64,000 bases of DNA from Pseudomonas sp. SCB32 (GTDB lineage: Bacteria > Pseudomonadota > Gammaproteobacteria > Pseudomonadales > Pseudomonadaceae), in assembly GCF_009189165.1 (NCBI RefSeq), contig NZ_CP045118.1, positions 1,612,001 through 1,676,000 of the forward strand, written 5' to 3'. The position numbers and the translations under genes were made by a program. A model generated the notes under the pieces. The model did not search any database and had not been told where the DNA came from. It worked only from the letters and a program-made list of their open reading frames with translations. Below are positions 45,298 through 55,275 of this stretch, piece after piece; the first letter of the stretch is position 1; each line of letters starts with the position of its first letter.

Positions 45298-45855
45298 ATG
45301 CCTGCACGCCTTTCCCTGCTTGCCTTGTCCCTGTTGCTGCCGCTGGCGGCCCAAGCCGCCGATTGCCCGGCACTGCTCAAGACCCAGGGCGAGCTGCCCA
45401 AGCTGCGCTCCAAGGACAATCTCGACCTCTGCGAGCTCTACGCCGGCAAGCCGCTGGTGGTGGTGAACACCGCCAGCCACTGCGGCTTCACCCCGCAGTT
45501 CAAGGGGCTGGAAGCGCTGTACCAGAAGTACAAGGGCCAGGGCCTGGAAGTGCTCGGCGTACCTTCCGACGACTTCAAGCAGGAAGATGCCGACGCCGCC
45601 GAGACCGCCAAGGTCTGCTACGGCAACTACGGCGTGACGTTCAACATGACCTCGGTGCAGCACGTCCGGGGCGACCAGGCCATCCCGCTGTTCCAGGACC
45701 TTTCCGCTCAGGCCGACCAGGTGCCGCGCTGGAATTTCTTCAAGTACGTGGTGGATCGAAAGGGCAAGGTCGTGGCGGAGTTTTCCAGCCTGACCAAGCC
45801 GGATGATCCCGAATTGCAGGCGGCCATCGAGAAGGCTATCGCCAGCCAGCCTTGA
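45298..45855 (+). CDS. exported glutathione peroxidase-family protein
   Basis: 185 residues. An N-terminal signal peptide ([15 protein letters not shown]) predicts periplasmic location. Thioredoxin-like peroxidase domain with peroxidatic Cys62 in [17 protein letters not shown], possible resolving Cys107 in KVCYGNYGV and the conserved [14 protein letters not shown]. The usual NQF Gln motif is replaced by SDDFKQED. Probably thioredoxin-dependent like most bacterial Gpx. RBS GAGGA precedes ATG. A terminator follows. Confidence 0.9.
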   Translation: MPARLSLLALSLLLPLAAQAADCPALLKTQGELPKLRSKDNLDLCELYAGKPLVVVNTASHCGFTPQFKGLEALYQKYKGQGLEVLGVPSDDFKQEDADAAETAKVCYGNYGVTFNMTSVQHVRGDQAIPLFQDLSAQADQVPRWNFFKYVVDRKGKVVAEFSSLTKPDDPELQAAIEKAIASQP

Positions 45856-45875
45856 CGTGGCAGGGGCGTCAGAAG

Positions 45876-45899
45876 GCCGGGCCGATGCCCGGCTTTTTT
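45876..45899 (+). terminator. terminator of glutathione peroxidase gene
   Basis: GCCGGGC-CGAT-GCCCGGC followed by six T. Confidence 0.9.
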
Positions 45900-46021
45900 G
45901 TGTCCGCGCCGCCGGGAGGACATTTTCTGTTACACACGCGTCGCTGGAATGCGACAATCCTCGGTCCGGAACCGCGCCAGGCGGTTGCCGGGTCATGGAC
46001 TGATTCAGGAGATTCAACCCT

Positions 46022-46948
46022 ATGGATGGCAAAGCCCTCTTCCTTGTCGCATTGCTTGCCCAGGCTGTCGCCGCGCCGGCATTCGCAGCCACTGCCAACC
46101 CGAGCGAGGCGCCCGCAGCTGCTGCCGCACAGGCCGCCGAGTCGGACGAGGAGATGTCCCCCGAGACCTTCGTCGCCAGCTTGCACTTCCAGAAGGGCAA
46201 GGTAGTGGTCGGCGACAACCTCGCCACCTTCGACCTGCCTGGCAACTTCGTCTTCCTCGACGGCAAGGATTCCGAGCGCGTGCTCGAGGCCTGGGGCAAC
46301 CCGCCGAGCGAGGAGCCGCCGCTGGGCATGCTGATGCCCGCTGGTGTATCGCCCTTCGAGCCCGCCGCCTGGGCAGTAACTGTGGAGTACGAGGAGAGCG
46401 GCTACGTCTCCGACGAGGACGCGGGGAAGATCGATTACGCCCAGATGCTCAAGGACATGCAGGGCGATCTGAGCGAAGCCAATCCGGCGCGCGAGAAGCA
46501 GGGCTTCGAGCCGATCCAGCTGATTGGCTGGGCGGCGCCGCCGCACTATGACGCGGCGGAGAAGAAGCTGTACTGGGCCAAGGAGCTGAAGTTCGGCGAC
46601 AGCAAGGAGCACACGCTGAACTACAACATCCGCGTGCTGGGCCGCAAAGGCGTGCTGGTGCTGAACTTCGTCGCCGGCATGGAGCAACTGCCGGAGATCG
46701 AGCAGAACGTCGGCAAGGTACTGGCGATGACCGAGTTCAATCCGGGCAGCCGCTACATGGACTTCAACCCTAGCGTCGACAAGGTTGCCGCCTATGGCCT
46801 GGGCGCGTTGATCGCCGGCAAGGTGGCGGCAAAGGTCGGCCTGTTCGCCACGCTGCTGGTCCTGCTGAAGAAACTGTGGATCGTCCCGGCGCTGGCCATT
46901 GGCTGGATCGCCCGTCGCTTCAAGCGCAAGCCGTCCGCCGAGGGCTGA
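46022..46948 (+). CDS. DUF2167-family membrane protein
   Basis: 308 residues. Signal sequence (ALFLVALLAQAVAAPAFA), an Ala-rich linker, then the DUF2167 domain (GKVVVGDNLATFDLPGNFVF, EPIQLIGWAAPPHYDAAEKK, LYWAKELKFGDSKEHTLNYN). C-terminal hydrophobic spans (about 263-300) end in a basic RRFKRKPS tail. The topology implies a large periplasmic domain anchored at the C-terminus. Function unknown for the family. RBS AGGAG lies 12 bases upstream. Single-gene unit with its own terminator. Confidence 0.85.
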   Translation: MDGKALFLVALLAQAVAAPAFAATANPSEAPAAAAAQAAESDEEMSPETFVASLHFQKGKVVVGDNLATFDLPGNFVFLDGKDSERVLEAWGNPPSEEPPLGMLMPAGVSPFEPAAWAVTVEYEESGYVSDEDAGKIDYAQMLKDMQGDLSEANPAREKQGFEPIQLIGWAAPPHYDAAEKKLYWAKELKFGDSKEHTLNYNIRVLGRKGVLVLNFVAGMEQLPEIEQNVGKVLAMTEFNPGSRYMDFNPSVDKVAAYGLGALIAGKVAAKVGLFATLLVLLKKLWIVPALAIGWIARRFKRKPSAEG

Positions 46949-46961
46949 TTCGCAGCCAAAG

Positions 46962-46987
46962 AAAAGCCGGGCAATGCCCGGCTTTTT
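46962..46987. terminator. bidirectional terminator between DUF2167 and DUF3108 genes
   Basis: AAAAGCCGGGC-AAT-GCCCGGCTTTTT between the two convergent genes; runs of A and T on either side let it act on both strands. Confidence 0.9.
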
Positions 46988-47003
46988 CGTGATGCTGCAA
47001 GGA

Positions 47004-47720
47004 TCAGCCTTTCTCGCCCTGGACGGTCTTGCCGTTCACGGTGCCGTCCTTGAGCATGATCTGGTACTCCTTGCCATCGGACTCCTGCTGATACAGGCGG
47101 ACGAGCAGGAAGTCCCAGTCCTTGGCGAACCAGAGGATGGTCTTGCGGTTGCTCTTGGTGGGGTCGCGCACGCGCTCCACCTTGATGGCGGTGATCAGGC
47201 CGGCCTGGGTGCGGACCTTTTCCTCGCCGAGCACGCGGAAGTCGTAGGTATCGGTGTCAGTACCTTCGATCACCTGGTAGCTCATGGCCTTCTTGCCGAC
47301 GGCGACGTCATGCTGCAGCGCGAGCTGGTAGGTGGATTTGTCCAGTTGGCCCTTGTTCAGCGGCTGGCGCACCTGGTCGCCACGGTCGCTGCCCAGTACC
47401 TGCTTTTCAGCCCAGTCGAAATCGAGTTCGGTCTGCTTGTTCTTGCCCAGACCTTCACGCGCCCACCGATAGGTCAGCGGCATGTAGACATCGTTCTCGA
47501 CTTTGAAGGTGCTGCTCTCGGTGAGGCTGGCAAGCAGCATGGATGCCTTGAAATCCAGTTCCCAGCGGCCGCCGGCGCCTTTCTTGAGGCTACGGGAGGC
47601 GGTCCCACTGATCGGCATCTGTTTCCAGTCGGCGGTATAGCTGGCCTCGAACGGTTGCAGGTCGAATGCCTGCGCCGGCAAGGTCAGTACAGCCATCAGG
47701 AACAGCAGGGCTCTACGCAT
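47004..47720 (-). CDS. DUF3108-family periplasmic protein
   Basis: 238 residues with a signal peptide (ALLFLMAVLTLPAQAFD) and a DUF3108 domain opening LQPFEASYTADWKQMPISG. It is 10 bases downstream of purN on the same strand, the arrangement seen in other pseudomonads, so it probably rides on the purine transcript. Family members are predicted beta-barrel-like or lipocalin-like periplasmic proteins of unknown role. Confidence 0.83.
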   Translation of the reverse strand: MRRALLFLMAVLTLPAQAFDLQPFEASYTADWKQMPISGTASRSLKKGAGGRWELDFKASMLLASLTESSTFKVENDVYMPLTYRWAREGLGKNKQTELDFDWAEKQVLGSDRGDQVRQPLNKGQLDKSTYQLALQHDVAVGKKAMSYQVIEGTDTDTYDFRVLGEEKVRTQAGLITAIKVERVRDPTKSNRKTILWFAKDWDFLLVRLYQQESDGKEYQIMLKDGTVNGKTVQGEKG

Positions 47721-47730
47721 TGCGAATCTC

Positions 47731-48381
47731 CTAGGTTCGGTACGAATAGCCGGAGGCGGGGAGAGCCTCCCCATCCAGCATGGCGCCATGCTCGCCAAGG
47801 CGCAAACGGCCTTCGGCGAACCAGTGCATGGCCAGCGGGTAGATCACATGCTCCTGCAGGTGAACGCGCTGGGCCAGCGTCTCCGGCGTGTCCTCAGACT
47901 GTACCGGGATTGCCGCCTGTACGACCAGAGGACCACCGTCAAGTTCCTCAGTGACGAAGTGCACACTACAGCCATGTTCGGCATCGCCGGCTTCCAGCGC
48001 GCGCTGGTGGGTGTGCAGCCCCTTGTACTTGGGCAACAGGGACGGATGGATGTTCAGCAGGCGGCCGTGGTAGTGGCGCACGAAGCCAGGGCTGAGGATG
48101 CGCATGAAGCCGGCCAGCAGCACCAGGTCGGGACTGAAACCGTCGATGGCCTGGATCAGCGCGGCATCGAAGCCTTCGCGGTCGGCATAGGCCTTGTGGT
48201 CGAGGAAGCAGGTCTCGATGCCGGCCTTGCGCGCACGCTCAAGGCCGTAGGCGTCCGCGCGGTTGGCGATCACCGCGCGGATCACCGCCGACGACGGGGC
48301 GTCGGCGAGACTGTCGATCAACGCTTGCAGATTGCTGCCGGAGCCGGAAATCAGCACCACGACATTGCAAGTAGCGGACAT
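47731..48381 (-). CDS. purN: phosphoribosylglycinamide formyltransferase PurN
   Basis: 216 residues. Third step of purine synthesis, transferring formyl from 10-formyl-THF to GAR. Motifs VLISGSGSNLQALIDSL, RLLNIHPSLLPKYKGLHTHQ (catalytic Asn and His) and VHFVTEELDGGPLVVQA with the catalytic Asp. Its ATG shares one base with the purM stop (TGATG), so the pair is coupled. Confidence 0.97.
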   Translation of the reverse strand: MSATCNVVVLISGSGSNLQALIDSLADAPSSAVIRAVIANRADAYGLERARKAGIETCFLDHKAYADREGFDAALIQAIDGFSPDLVLLAGFMRILSPGFVRHYHGRLLNIHPSLLPKYKGLHTHQRALEAGDAEHGCSVHFVTEELDGGPLVVQAAIPVQSEDTPETLAQRVHLQEHVIYPLAMHWFAEGRLRLGEHGAMLDGEALPASGYSYRT

Positions 48382-49442
48382 CAGTGGCCTTTCAGGTTGT
48401 TCAGGACCACGCGCTCGGCGTCGGCGGCGCAGGCGTCGATGCGGCCGATGACCCAGGGCTGTTCGCCAGCGTCACGCAGGGCCTTCAGGGAGGCGTCGAC
48501 CTGATCCTCGGCGACGCAGATGACCATGCCCACGCCGCAGTTCAGCACGCGGTGCATCTCGGTCTCGTCGACGTTGCCTTTCTCCTGCAGCCAGTCGAAG
48601 ACCGCCGGGCGCTGCCAGCTGGCCACGTCGACCACGGCCTGGGCGTTGTCCGGCAGGACGCGCGGGATGTTGTCCAGCAGGCCGCCGCCGGTGATGTGGG
48701 CCATGGCCTTGACCGCGCCGGTCTGCTTGATCAGCTGCAGCAGCGGCTTCACGTAGATGCGGGTCGGAGCCATCAGCAGGTCGGCCAGGGGCTTGCCGGC
48801 CAGTTGGGTGGATTCGATGTCGGCGCCGGAGACTTCGATGATCTTGCGGATCAGCGAGTAGCCGTTGGAGTGCGGGCCGGAGGAGGGCAGGGCGATCAGG
48901 GCGTCGCCAGCGATTACTTTCGAGCCGTCGATGATTTCCGATTTTTCCACCACGCCGACGCAGAAGCCGGCCAGGTCGTAGTCTTCGCCTTCGTACATGC
49001 CCGGCATCTCGGCGGTTTCACCACCGACCAGGGAGCAGCCGGCCAGCTCGCAGCCGGCGCCGATGCCGGTGACCACGGTGGCGGCCACGTCGACATTCAG
49101 CTTGCCGGTGGCGTAGTAGTCGAGAAAGAACAGCGGCTCGGCGCCGCACACGACCAGGTCGTTCACGCACATGGCGACCAGGTCCTGGCCGATGCTGTCG
49201 TGCTTGTTCAGGTTCAGCGCCAGGCGCAGCTTGGTGCCGACGCCGTCGGTGCCGGAGACCAGCACCGGCTGCTTGTAACCGGCCGGGATTTCGCACAGAG
49301 CGCCAAAGCCACCCAGGCCGCCCATCACTTCCGGACGCGCGGTGCGCTTGGCGACGCCTTTGATGCGTTCGACCAGGGCTTCGCCGGCGTCGATGTCCAC
49401 ACCGGCGTCCTTGTAGCTCAACGAGGGTTGCTTGTTGCTCAT
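48381..49442 (-). CDS. purM: phosphoribosylformylglycinamidine cyclo-ligase PurM
   Basis: 353 residues. Makes AIR from FGAM with ATP. Opening [45 protein letters not shown] (nucleotide loop), [20 protein letters not shown] and [15 protein letters not shown] are invariant-type segments. The 211-base gap to the DUF2066 gene carries the divergent promoters; no operator assigned. Confidence 0.97.
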   Translation of the reverse strand: MSNKQPSLSYKDAGVDIDAGEALVERIKGVAKRTARPEVMGGLGGFGALCEIPAGYKQPVLVSGTDGVGTKLRLALNLNKHDSIGQDLVAMCVNDLVVCGAEPLFFLDYYATGKLNVDVAATVVTGIGAGCELAGCSLVGGETAEMPGMYEGEDYDLAGFCVGVVEKSEIIDGSKVIAGDALIALPSSGPHSNGYSLIRKIIEVSGADIESTQLAGKPLADLLMAPTRIYVKPLLQLIKQTGAVKAMAHITGGGLLDNIPRVLPDNAQAVVDVASWQRPAVFDWLQEKGNVDETEMHRVLNCGVGMVICVAEDQVDASLKALRDAGEQPWVIGRIDACAADAERVVLNNLKGH

Positions 49443-49653
49443 AAATCCAGGCCTATAGAGGGATGATTCGTCTTGCGGCCCGAGTGCGCCATCGGCGCGC
49501 TCAGTCTGCGCGGGAGGCGCGGGATTTTATCAGGCTTGCCCGGCAGCGGCCATCTCGCGCTGTTGCCGCTGGCTGGACGGCTGTTTAAGGTATAGGTCTC
49601 CCGAGGCGCCTCCGTGAGGCCGCCATGCCGATTTCCCCCCGCGAGAGCCCGCC

Positions 49654-50697
49654 ATGCGTCTGACTGTCCGCCTGTTGATCCTCTGCCTGTCGCTGCTCAG
49701 CCTGCCCACCTTCGCTGAAACGCTGGGCAACCTCTACCAGGTACACGAGCCGGTCGCCTCCCAGCAGCCGGATGAGCGCAATGCCGGCCTGACCCGTGCC
49801 CTGCAGACCCTGGTACAGCGCCTGACCGGCGACAGCCGTGGTCTGCAGAGCCCCGCGCTGGCCGGCTACTTCAAGGACCCGCAGCAACTGATCAGCAAGT
49901 ACGGCTACGAGAACGGCCCGCCCATGGCGCTGGTGGTCGATTTCGACCCGACTGCCACCGACAAGGCGCTGCGCCAGGCCGGCCTGCAGGTATGGGGCGC
50001 CAGTCGTCCGTCCGTGCTGGCCTGGTGGTTGAACGAAGGTGCCAGCGGTAGCAGCCTGGTGGGCGACAGCCAGGAGGCCGCTGCGCCGCTGAACCGCGCC
50101 GCCCAGCGCCGTGGTCTGCCGCTGCGCCTGCCGATCGCTGACCTGAGCGAGCAGCAGGTCGGCACTGCGGCGAACCTGAATGCTGCCCAGCCCGACGCAC
50201 TGAAGTCCGCTTCCGAGCGCTACGGCGCGGACGCACTGCTGGCGGTGGACGCCAAGGAAGCCGGCGGCAAGTGGACCGCCACCTGGCACATGTGGATGGG
50301 CGACAGCCGCGAACAGGGCCAGGCCCAGGGCGACACCCCCGATGCGCTGGCCGATGCGGTCATGCTGGGCGTTTCGCAGCGCCTGTCGCAACGCTTCGTC
50401 GGCGGCAGTACCGGCGCCGACACCGCACAGGTCCTGCAGATCGAGGGGGCCGACCTCGCCCGCTACGCCGAAGTGTCGCGCCTGCTGGAGCCGATGGGCG
50501 CCAAGCTGGTACTGGTGCAGGGCGGCAAGCTGGTCTACAACGTGACCGCCAGCCCCGAGCAACTGCGCGCACAACTGGCTCTGGCCCGTCTGCAGGAAGC
50601 GCCCGCCGAGCCGGCCCAGCCAGCGGTGGATGCCAATGGCCAACCGGTGCCGAATCCCGCCGTACCGCGCGCGAACGTCCTGCGCTTCCACTGGTAA
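49654..50697 (+). CDS. DUF2066-family exported protein
   Basis: 347 residues. Signal peptide (VRLLILCLSLLSLPTFA), then the DUF2066 pattern ETLGNLYQVHEPVASQQPDE and RALQTLVQRLTGDS, LVVDFDPTATDKALRQAGLQ, a middle VWGASRPSVLAWW segment and a Pro-rich C-terminal region. Conserved next to purM and hda in pseudomonads. Role unknown. Confidence 0.85.
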   Translation: MRLTVRLLILCLSLLSLPTFAETLGNLYQVHEPVASQQPDERNAGLTRALQTLVQRLTGDSRGLQSPALAGYFKDPQQLISKYGYENGPPMALVVDFDPTATDKALRQAGLQVWGASRPSVLAWWLNEGASGSSLVGDSQEAAAPLNRAAQRRGLPLRLPIADLSEQQVGTAANLNAAQPDALKSASERYGADALLAVDAKEAGGKWTATWHMWMGDSREQGQAQGDTPDALADAVMLGVSQRLSQRFVGGSTGADTAQVLQIEGADLARYAEVSRLLEPMGAKLVLVQGGKLVYNVTASPEQLRAQLALARLQEAPAEPAQPAVDANGQPVPNPAVPRANVLRFHW

Positions 50698-50713
50698 CAG
50701 TTGCCGTTAAGAC

Positions 50714-50751
50714 GGGGCCTGGGCGTGGACAAAGTCCCGTTCCCAGGCCCC
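50714..50751 (+). terminator. strong hairpin between DUF2066 gene and hda, no T-run
   Basis: GGGGCCTGGG and CCCAGGCCCC pair perfectly over 10 bp with an 18-base loop, 17 bases after the DUF2066 stop. The lack of a T tract makes it an atypical terminator; it could instead protect a processed 3' end. Confidence 0.5.
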
Positions 50752-50854
50752 GGCCGCTCTGATCCGCACTGAATAGCTGCGTTATCCTTCTGATTTGGAT
50801 AAACTTTCAGTCACCACGGCCCACCACAAGCGATTGAAGAAACGCCCGGCCCGC

Positions 50855-51559
50855 ATGACTCCTATGCAGCTCCCCTTAAGCGTACGCCTGCGTGATGACG
50901 CAACGTTCGCCAACTACTATCCCGGCGCCAATGCTGCGGCGCTGGGCTATGTCGAGCGTCTGTGCGAACCGGAGGCGGGTTGGACGGAAAGCCTGATCTA
51001 TCTCTGGGGCGCCGAAGGCGTGGGCCGCAGCCATCTGTTGCAGGCGGCCTGCATCCGTTCCGAACAGCTGGGCGAGCCGTCCGTCTACCTGCCGATGGCG
51101 GACCTGGTGCCCTACGGTCCGGAAATCTTCGACAACCTCGAACAGCGCGAGCTGGTGTGCCTCGATGATCTCGATGCGCTGGCCGGCAAGCGCGAGTGGG
51201 AAGAGGGGTTGTTCCACCTGTTCAACCGCCTGCGCGATTCCGGTCGCAAGCTGTTGCTCTCGGCCTCGGTGTCACCGCGCGAGTTGCCGGTGAAGCTGCC
51301 GGACCTGAAGTCCCGCCTGACCCTCTCGCTGATTTTCCAGCTGCACCCGCTGACCGACGACGAGAAGCTCCGTGCCCTGCAACTGCGCGCCTCGCGCCGT
51401 GGCCTGCACCTGACCGACGAGGTGGGGCGCTTCATCCTCACCCGCGGTGCGCGCAGCATGCAGTTCCTCTTCGACCTGCTCGACGAGCTGGACAAGGCCT
51501 CGCTGCAGGCCCAGCGCAAGCTGACCATTCCCTTCCTCAAGGAAACCATGGGCTGGTAA
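50855..51559 (+). CDS. hda: DnaA regulatory inactivator Hda
   Basis: 234 residues. A single AAA+ domain related to DnaA domain III. The N-terminal QLPLSVRL is the sliding-clamp-binding motif, followed by a Walker A-like GAEGVGRSHLLQAAC, Walker B LVCLDDLDAL and the sensor II region RGARSMQFLFDLLDELD. With the DNA-loaded clamp it triggers ATP hydrolysis by DnaA and prevents re-initiation. ATG at 50855 gives MTPMQLPLSV; an upstream in-frame ATG adds 20 basic residues not expected in Hda. Confidence 0.95.
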   Translation: MTPMQLPLSVRLRDDATFANYYPGANAAALGYVERLCEPEAGWTESLIYLWGAEGVGRSHLLQAACIRSEQLGEPSVYLPMADLVPYGPEIFDNLEQRELVCLDDLDALAGKREWEEGLFHLFNRLRDSGRKLLLSASVSPRELPVKLPDLKSRLTLSLIFQLHPLTDDEKLRALQLRASRRGLHLTDEVGRFILTRGARSMQFLFDLLDELDKASLQAQRKLTIPFLKETMGW

Positions 51560-51583
51560 GGCCCAGGCTTCCTTCGCGGTACT

Positions 51584-52033
51584 TCAGGCGTTTGTCGCTT
51601 CCTGCTTCGGCTCATCGCCTTCGCCAGCGCGCTTGCGGTCGTACTGGAAGCGCCAGCGCGTGTAGATCAGCGCCGAACAGAACAGCGACACGCTGAGGAT
51701 GATCTCCGCCCAGCCGAAGATGGCGTGGTTGGGATCGAAGGCGTTGAGCACGCCGAGGATGAAGTACAGGTTGATTACGTAGCACGCCCAGGCATGGCCG
51801 CGTGCGCTGCCGATCAGGATGCCAGGCGCCACCACCAGCAGCGGCAGCAGCTTGAACGCCAGCACGGCCCAAGGTACCCAGTGCGCGGCGCCATGGGCGT
51901 CGGCGAACAGCAGATCCCAGATGACTATGAGCAGAATCAGCCCGATGAAGCTGCCGAGGGCAACGGCCCGGCTGGCGGCCAGCCGGGGCTTGAGCCAGTC
52001 CATCGACGGCAGCGGTTTGTTCTTGCGGGCCAT
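51584..52033 (-). CDS. DUF2069-family membrane protein
   Basis: 149 residues with four predicted membrane spans (FIGLILLIVIWDLLF, VPWAVLAFKLLPLLVVAPGI, CYVINLYFILGVLNAF, WAEIILSVSLFCSALIYTR) and charged termini. Its ATG follows the wrbA stop directly. Short membrane family of unknown role, conserved here next to wrbA and hda. Confidence 0.85.
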   Translation of the reverse strand: MARKNKPLPSMDWLKPRLAASRAVALGSFIGLILLIVIWDLLFADAHGAAHWVPWAVLAFKLLPLLVVAPGILIGSARGHAWACYVINLYFILGVLNAFDPNHAIFGWAEIILSVSLFCSALIYTRWRFQYDRKRAGEGDEPKQEATNA

Positions 52034-53065
<1,032 letters not shown>

Positions 53066-53104
53066 CTACGTGGACGGATTTTCTGTACAGCCAAAGGACA
53101 ATTC

Positions 53105-54334
53105 ATGCGTGAACGCTTGCAGGGCCTGGTCGAGTTCGGCCGCTATCTGGTCCAGCGCTTCCTCGCCGACAAAGCGCCGAACAGTGCGGCGGCCCTGACC
53201 TACACCACGTTGTTCGCCGTCGTCCCGATGATGACGGTGACCTTCGCCATGTTGTCGGCGGTGCCGGCCTTCGAGGGCATGGGGGAACGCATCCAACTGT
53301 TCGTGTTCCGCAACTTCGTGCCGTCCACCGGCGAGGCGGTGGAGGCCTACCTGCGCAACTTCATCGTGCAGGCACGGCACCTGACTTGGCTGGGCGTGGC
53401 TTTCCTGGCGGTCACCGCCTTCACCATGCTGGTGACCATCGAGAAGGCCTTCAACGCCATCTGGCGCGTGCGCCAGCCGCGCCGGGGCGTCGCTCGCTTC
53501 CTGCTGTACTGGGCGATCCTCAGCCTGGGGCCACTGCTGCTGGGCACCGGCTTCGCGGTGTCGACCTACATCACCTCGCTGTCGCTGCTGTCCGGCCCGC
53601 ATGCCCTGCCGGGCGCGGCGACGCTGCTGAAGTTCATGCCGCTGCTGTTCAGCGTGGCGGCCTTCACCCTGATCTACGCGGCGGTGCCCAATGCGCGGGT
53701 GCCTTTCCTGCATGCCCTGGCCGGCGGCGTGTTCACCGCCATCCTGTTCGAAGCGGCCAAGTCGTTGTTCGGTCTCTACGTCAGCCTGTTCCCCGGTTAC
53801 AAGCTGATCTACGGCGCCTTCGCCACGGTGCCGCTGTTCCTCCTGTGGATCTACCTGTCCTGGCTGATCGTGCTGTTCGGCGCGGAACTGGTCTGCAACC
53901 TGTCCTCGACGCGCCTGTGGCGGCGCCGCGCACTGCCACGCCTGCTGGTGATCCTCGGGGTGTTGAGGGTGTTCTTCGACCGCCAGCGGCATGGTGTGCC
54001 GACCCGGCTGGAGCACCTGCACCGTGCGGGCTGGTTGCTGCCGGAAGACGAGTGGGAGGAGATCCTCGATTTCCTGGAGGGTGAGCAACTGGTGTGTCGC
54101 GTTGGCGCGACCAGTGCGTCCTGGGTGTTGTGCCGCGACCTGGGCAGCTACCGCCTGCATCACCTGCTCAACCGAAGCCCCTGGCCGTTGCCGTGCCTCG
54201 ACGCCTTGCCGGCCGAGCTGGACGAGCCCTGGTACCCTGCATTGCGGCAAACCCTGGAGCGCTACCAGGCGGAGCGGCAGGCGCTGTTCGGTGCTAGCCT
54301 CGCAGAATGGTTGAAGCCGTCACATTCTGAGTGA
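53105..54334 (+). CDS. YihY/UPF0761 inner-membrane protein (former RNase BN family)
   Basis: 409 residues. N-terminal ~280 residues hold about six membrane spans with signatures [20 protein letters not shown] and [20 protein letters not shown]. The C-terminal ~120 residues are soluble and resemble a winged-helix ([20 protein letters not shown]). The older label ribonuclease BN is not supported for this family. ATG at 53105 gives [11 protein letters not shown] with AAAGGA about 9 bases upstream. Confidence 0.87.
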   Translation: MRERLQGLVEFGRYLVQRFLADKAPNSAAALTYTTLFAVVPMMTVTFAMLSAVPAFEGMGERIQLFVFRNFVPSTGEAVEAYLRNFIVQARHLTWLGVAFLAVTAFTMLVTIEKAFNAIWRVRQPRRGVARFLLYWAILSLGPLLLGTGFAVSTYITSLSLLSGPHALPGAATLLKFMPLLFSVAAFTLIYAAVPNARVPFLHALAGGVFTAILFEAAKSLFGLYVSLFPGYKLIYGAFATVPLFLLWIYLSWLIVLFGAELVCNLSSTRLWRRRALPRLLVILGVLRVFFDRQRHGVPTRLEHLHRAGWLLPEDEWEEILDFLEGEQLVCRVGATSASWVLCRDLGSYRLHHLLNRSPWPLPCLDALPAELDEPWYPALRQTLERYQAERQALFGASLAEWLKPSHSE

Positions 54335-54491
54335 CGTAAAACGTCAGTTTCGGGCGATTCTGATGCTTCGGAAATTTCGTGTTTGGTGTGCGGCGCGCCA
54401 AACATGGCTCTTTGTGGATTGGCACGCTTCTGGCTAAAGACCTGCCAGGACAATGATGTCCTGCAGAAGTTCCTTCAAGGCCAGTGAATCC

Positions 54492-54695
54492 ATGAATAAC
54501 GACCAGAAGAACGTAGTACACCTGCATCAGCGTGACCCCCAGAGCGCCCTGGAGCGGCTGAATAGAATCACTGGTCTACAGTTCAGCAGTTGGCCGGAGT
54601 CCCTGCTGCCCACCGTGCAGGGCGAGTTGAAAGGCTCGTCGGCGCAGGTCGAGGCTGAGCTCGAGTCCTTCGCGCAGGCGCGCCAGCTGGGTTGA
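54492..54695 (+). CDS. small hypothetical protein
   Basis: 67 residues, predicted soluble and helical: MNNDQKNVVHLHQRDPQSAL ... RLNRITGLQFSSWPESLLPT and a Glu-rich C-terminal helix. No domain recognised. Conserved position in the hda-proS region of pseudomonads (recalled). Its stop and the stop of the next gene, on the other strand, are adjacent. Confidence 0.65.
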   Translation: MNNDQKNVVHLHQRDPQSALERLNRITGLQFSSWPESLLPTVQGELKGSSAQVEAELESFAQARQLG

Positions 54696-55091
54696 TCAGA
54701 GGCTGGTGGCCATCGGGCGGGCGGGGCTTTCCTGCGGCTCCACGGCCTGAATGAACAGCTCTTCGACCACCAGGCGCGACAAGCCGATGGCTGTCCGCAG
54801 CCTGACCTGCATGTCCTCGATTCGCTGGCGGAACGGCAGGCGGGCGATGCCCGACAGCAGGATGCGGCTTTGCGCATTCACCGTGCCGTGATCGACGGCC
54901 ACTTCCCGAGCCTGTTCGCCATCCCGGTAGGTGATTACCAGCGTCACCGGCAGCTCCGCCACGCCAGGCAAGTGCAGCCAGGCGGCGACGTTGTAGTCGG
55001 TCAGACGGCCGCCGCTGGCGGAGCTTGCGGAGCGCGCACTACTGACGATGTGACTGGGAACCTTGCTGACGAGCTGGTCGGTGGGCTGCAT
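54696..55091 (-). CDS. hypothetical protein, 131 residues
   Basis: No signal peptide; an N-terminal Ser-rich stretch is followed by an alternating hydrophobic segment that looks like beta-strands (AWLHLPGVAELPVTLVITYR) and a C-terminal helical part (RIEDMQVRLRTAIGLSRLVV). I do not recognise a family. It converges with the 67-residue gene. The 184-base gap to the PilZ gene contains no visible gene. Confidence 0.6.
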   Translation of the reverse strand: MQPTDQLVSKVPSHIVSSARSASSASGGRLTDYNVAAWLHLPGVAELPVTLVITYRDGEQAREVAVDHGTVNAQSRILLSGIARLPFRQRIEDMQVRLRTAIGLSRLVVEELFIQAVEPQESPARPMATSL

Positions 55092-55275
55092 CTGGCGATC
55101 CTGTCGAGAGTGGGCGGCGTACGTGGCGCCTGCCGCATACTGAGTGCTACCGAGAGGCGGCTGGATGAATGACTTCTAGTCGGCTCGGACGAACGTTCCG
55201 AATTATAAGTAGGCAATATCCGACAAACCGGGCGTACTGCCGATCTTGGCTGTGACCTGTCTCGCAATTCAGCTT

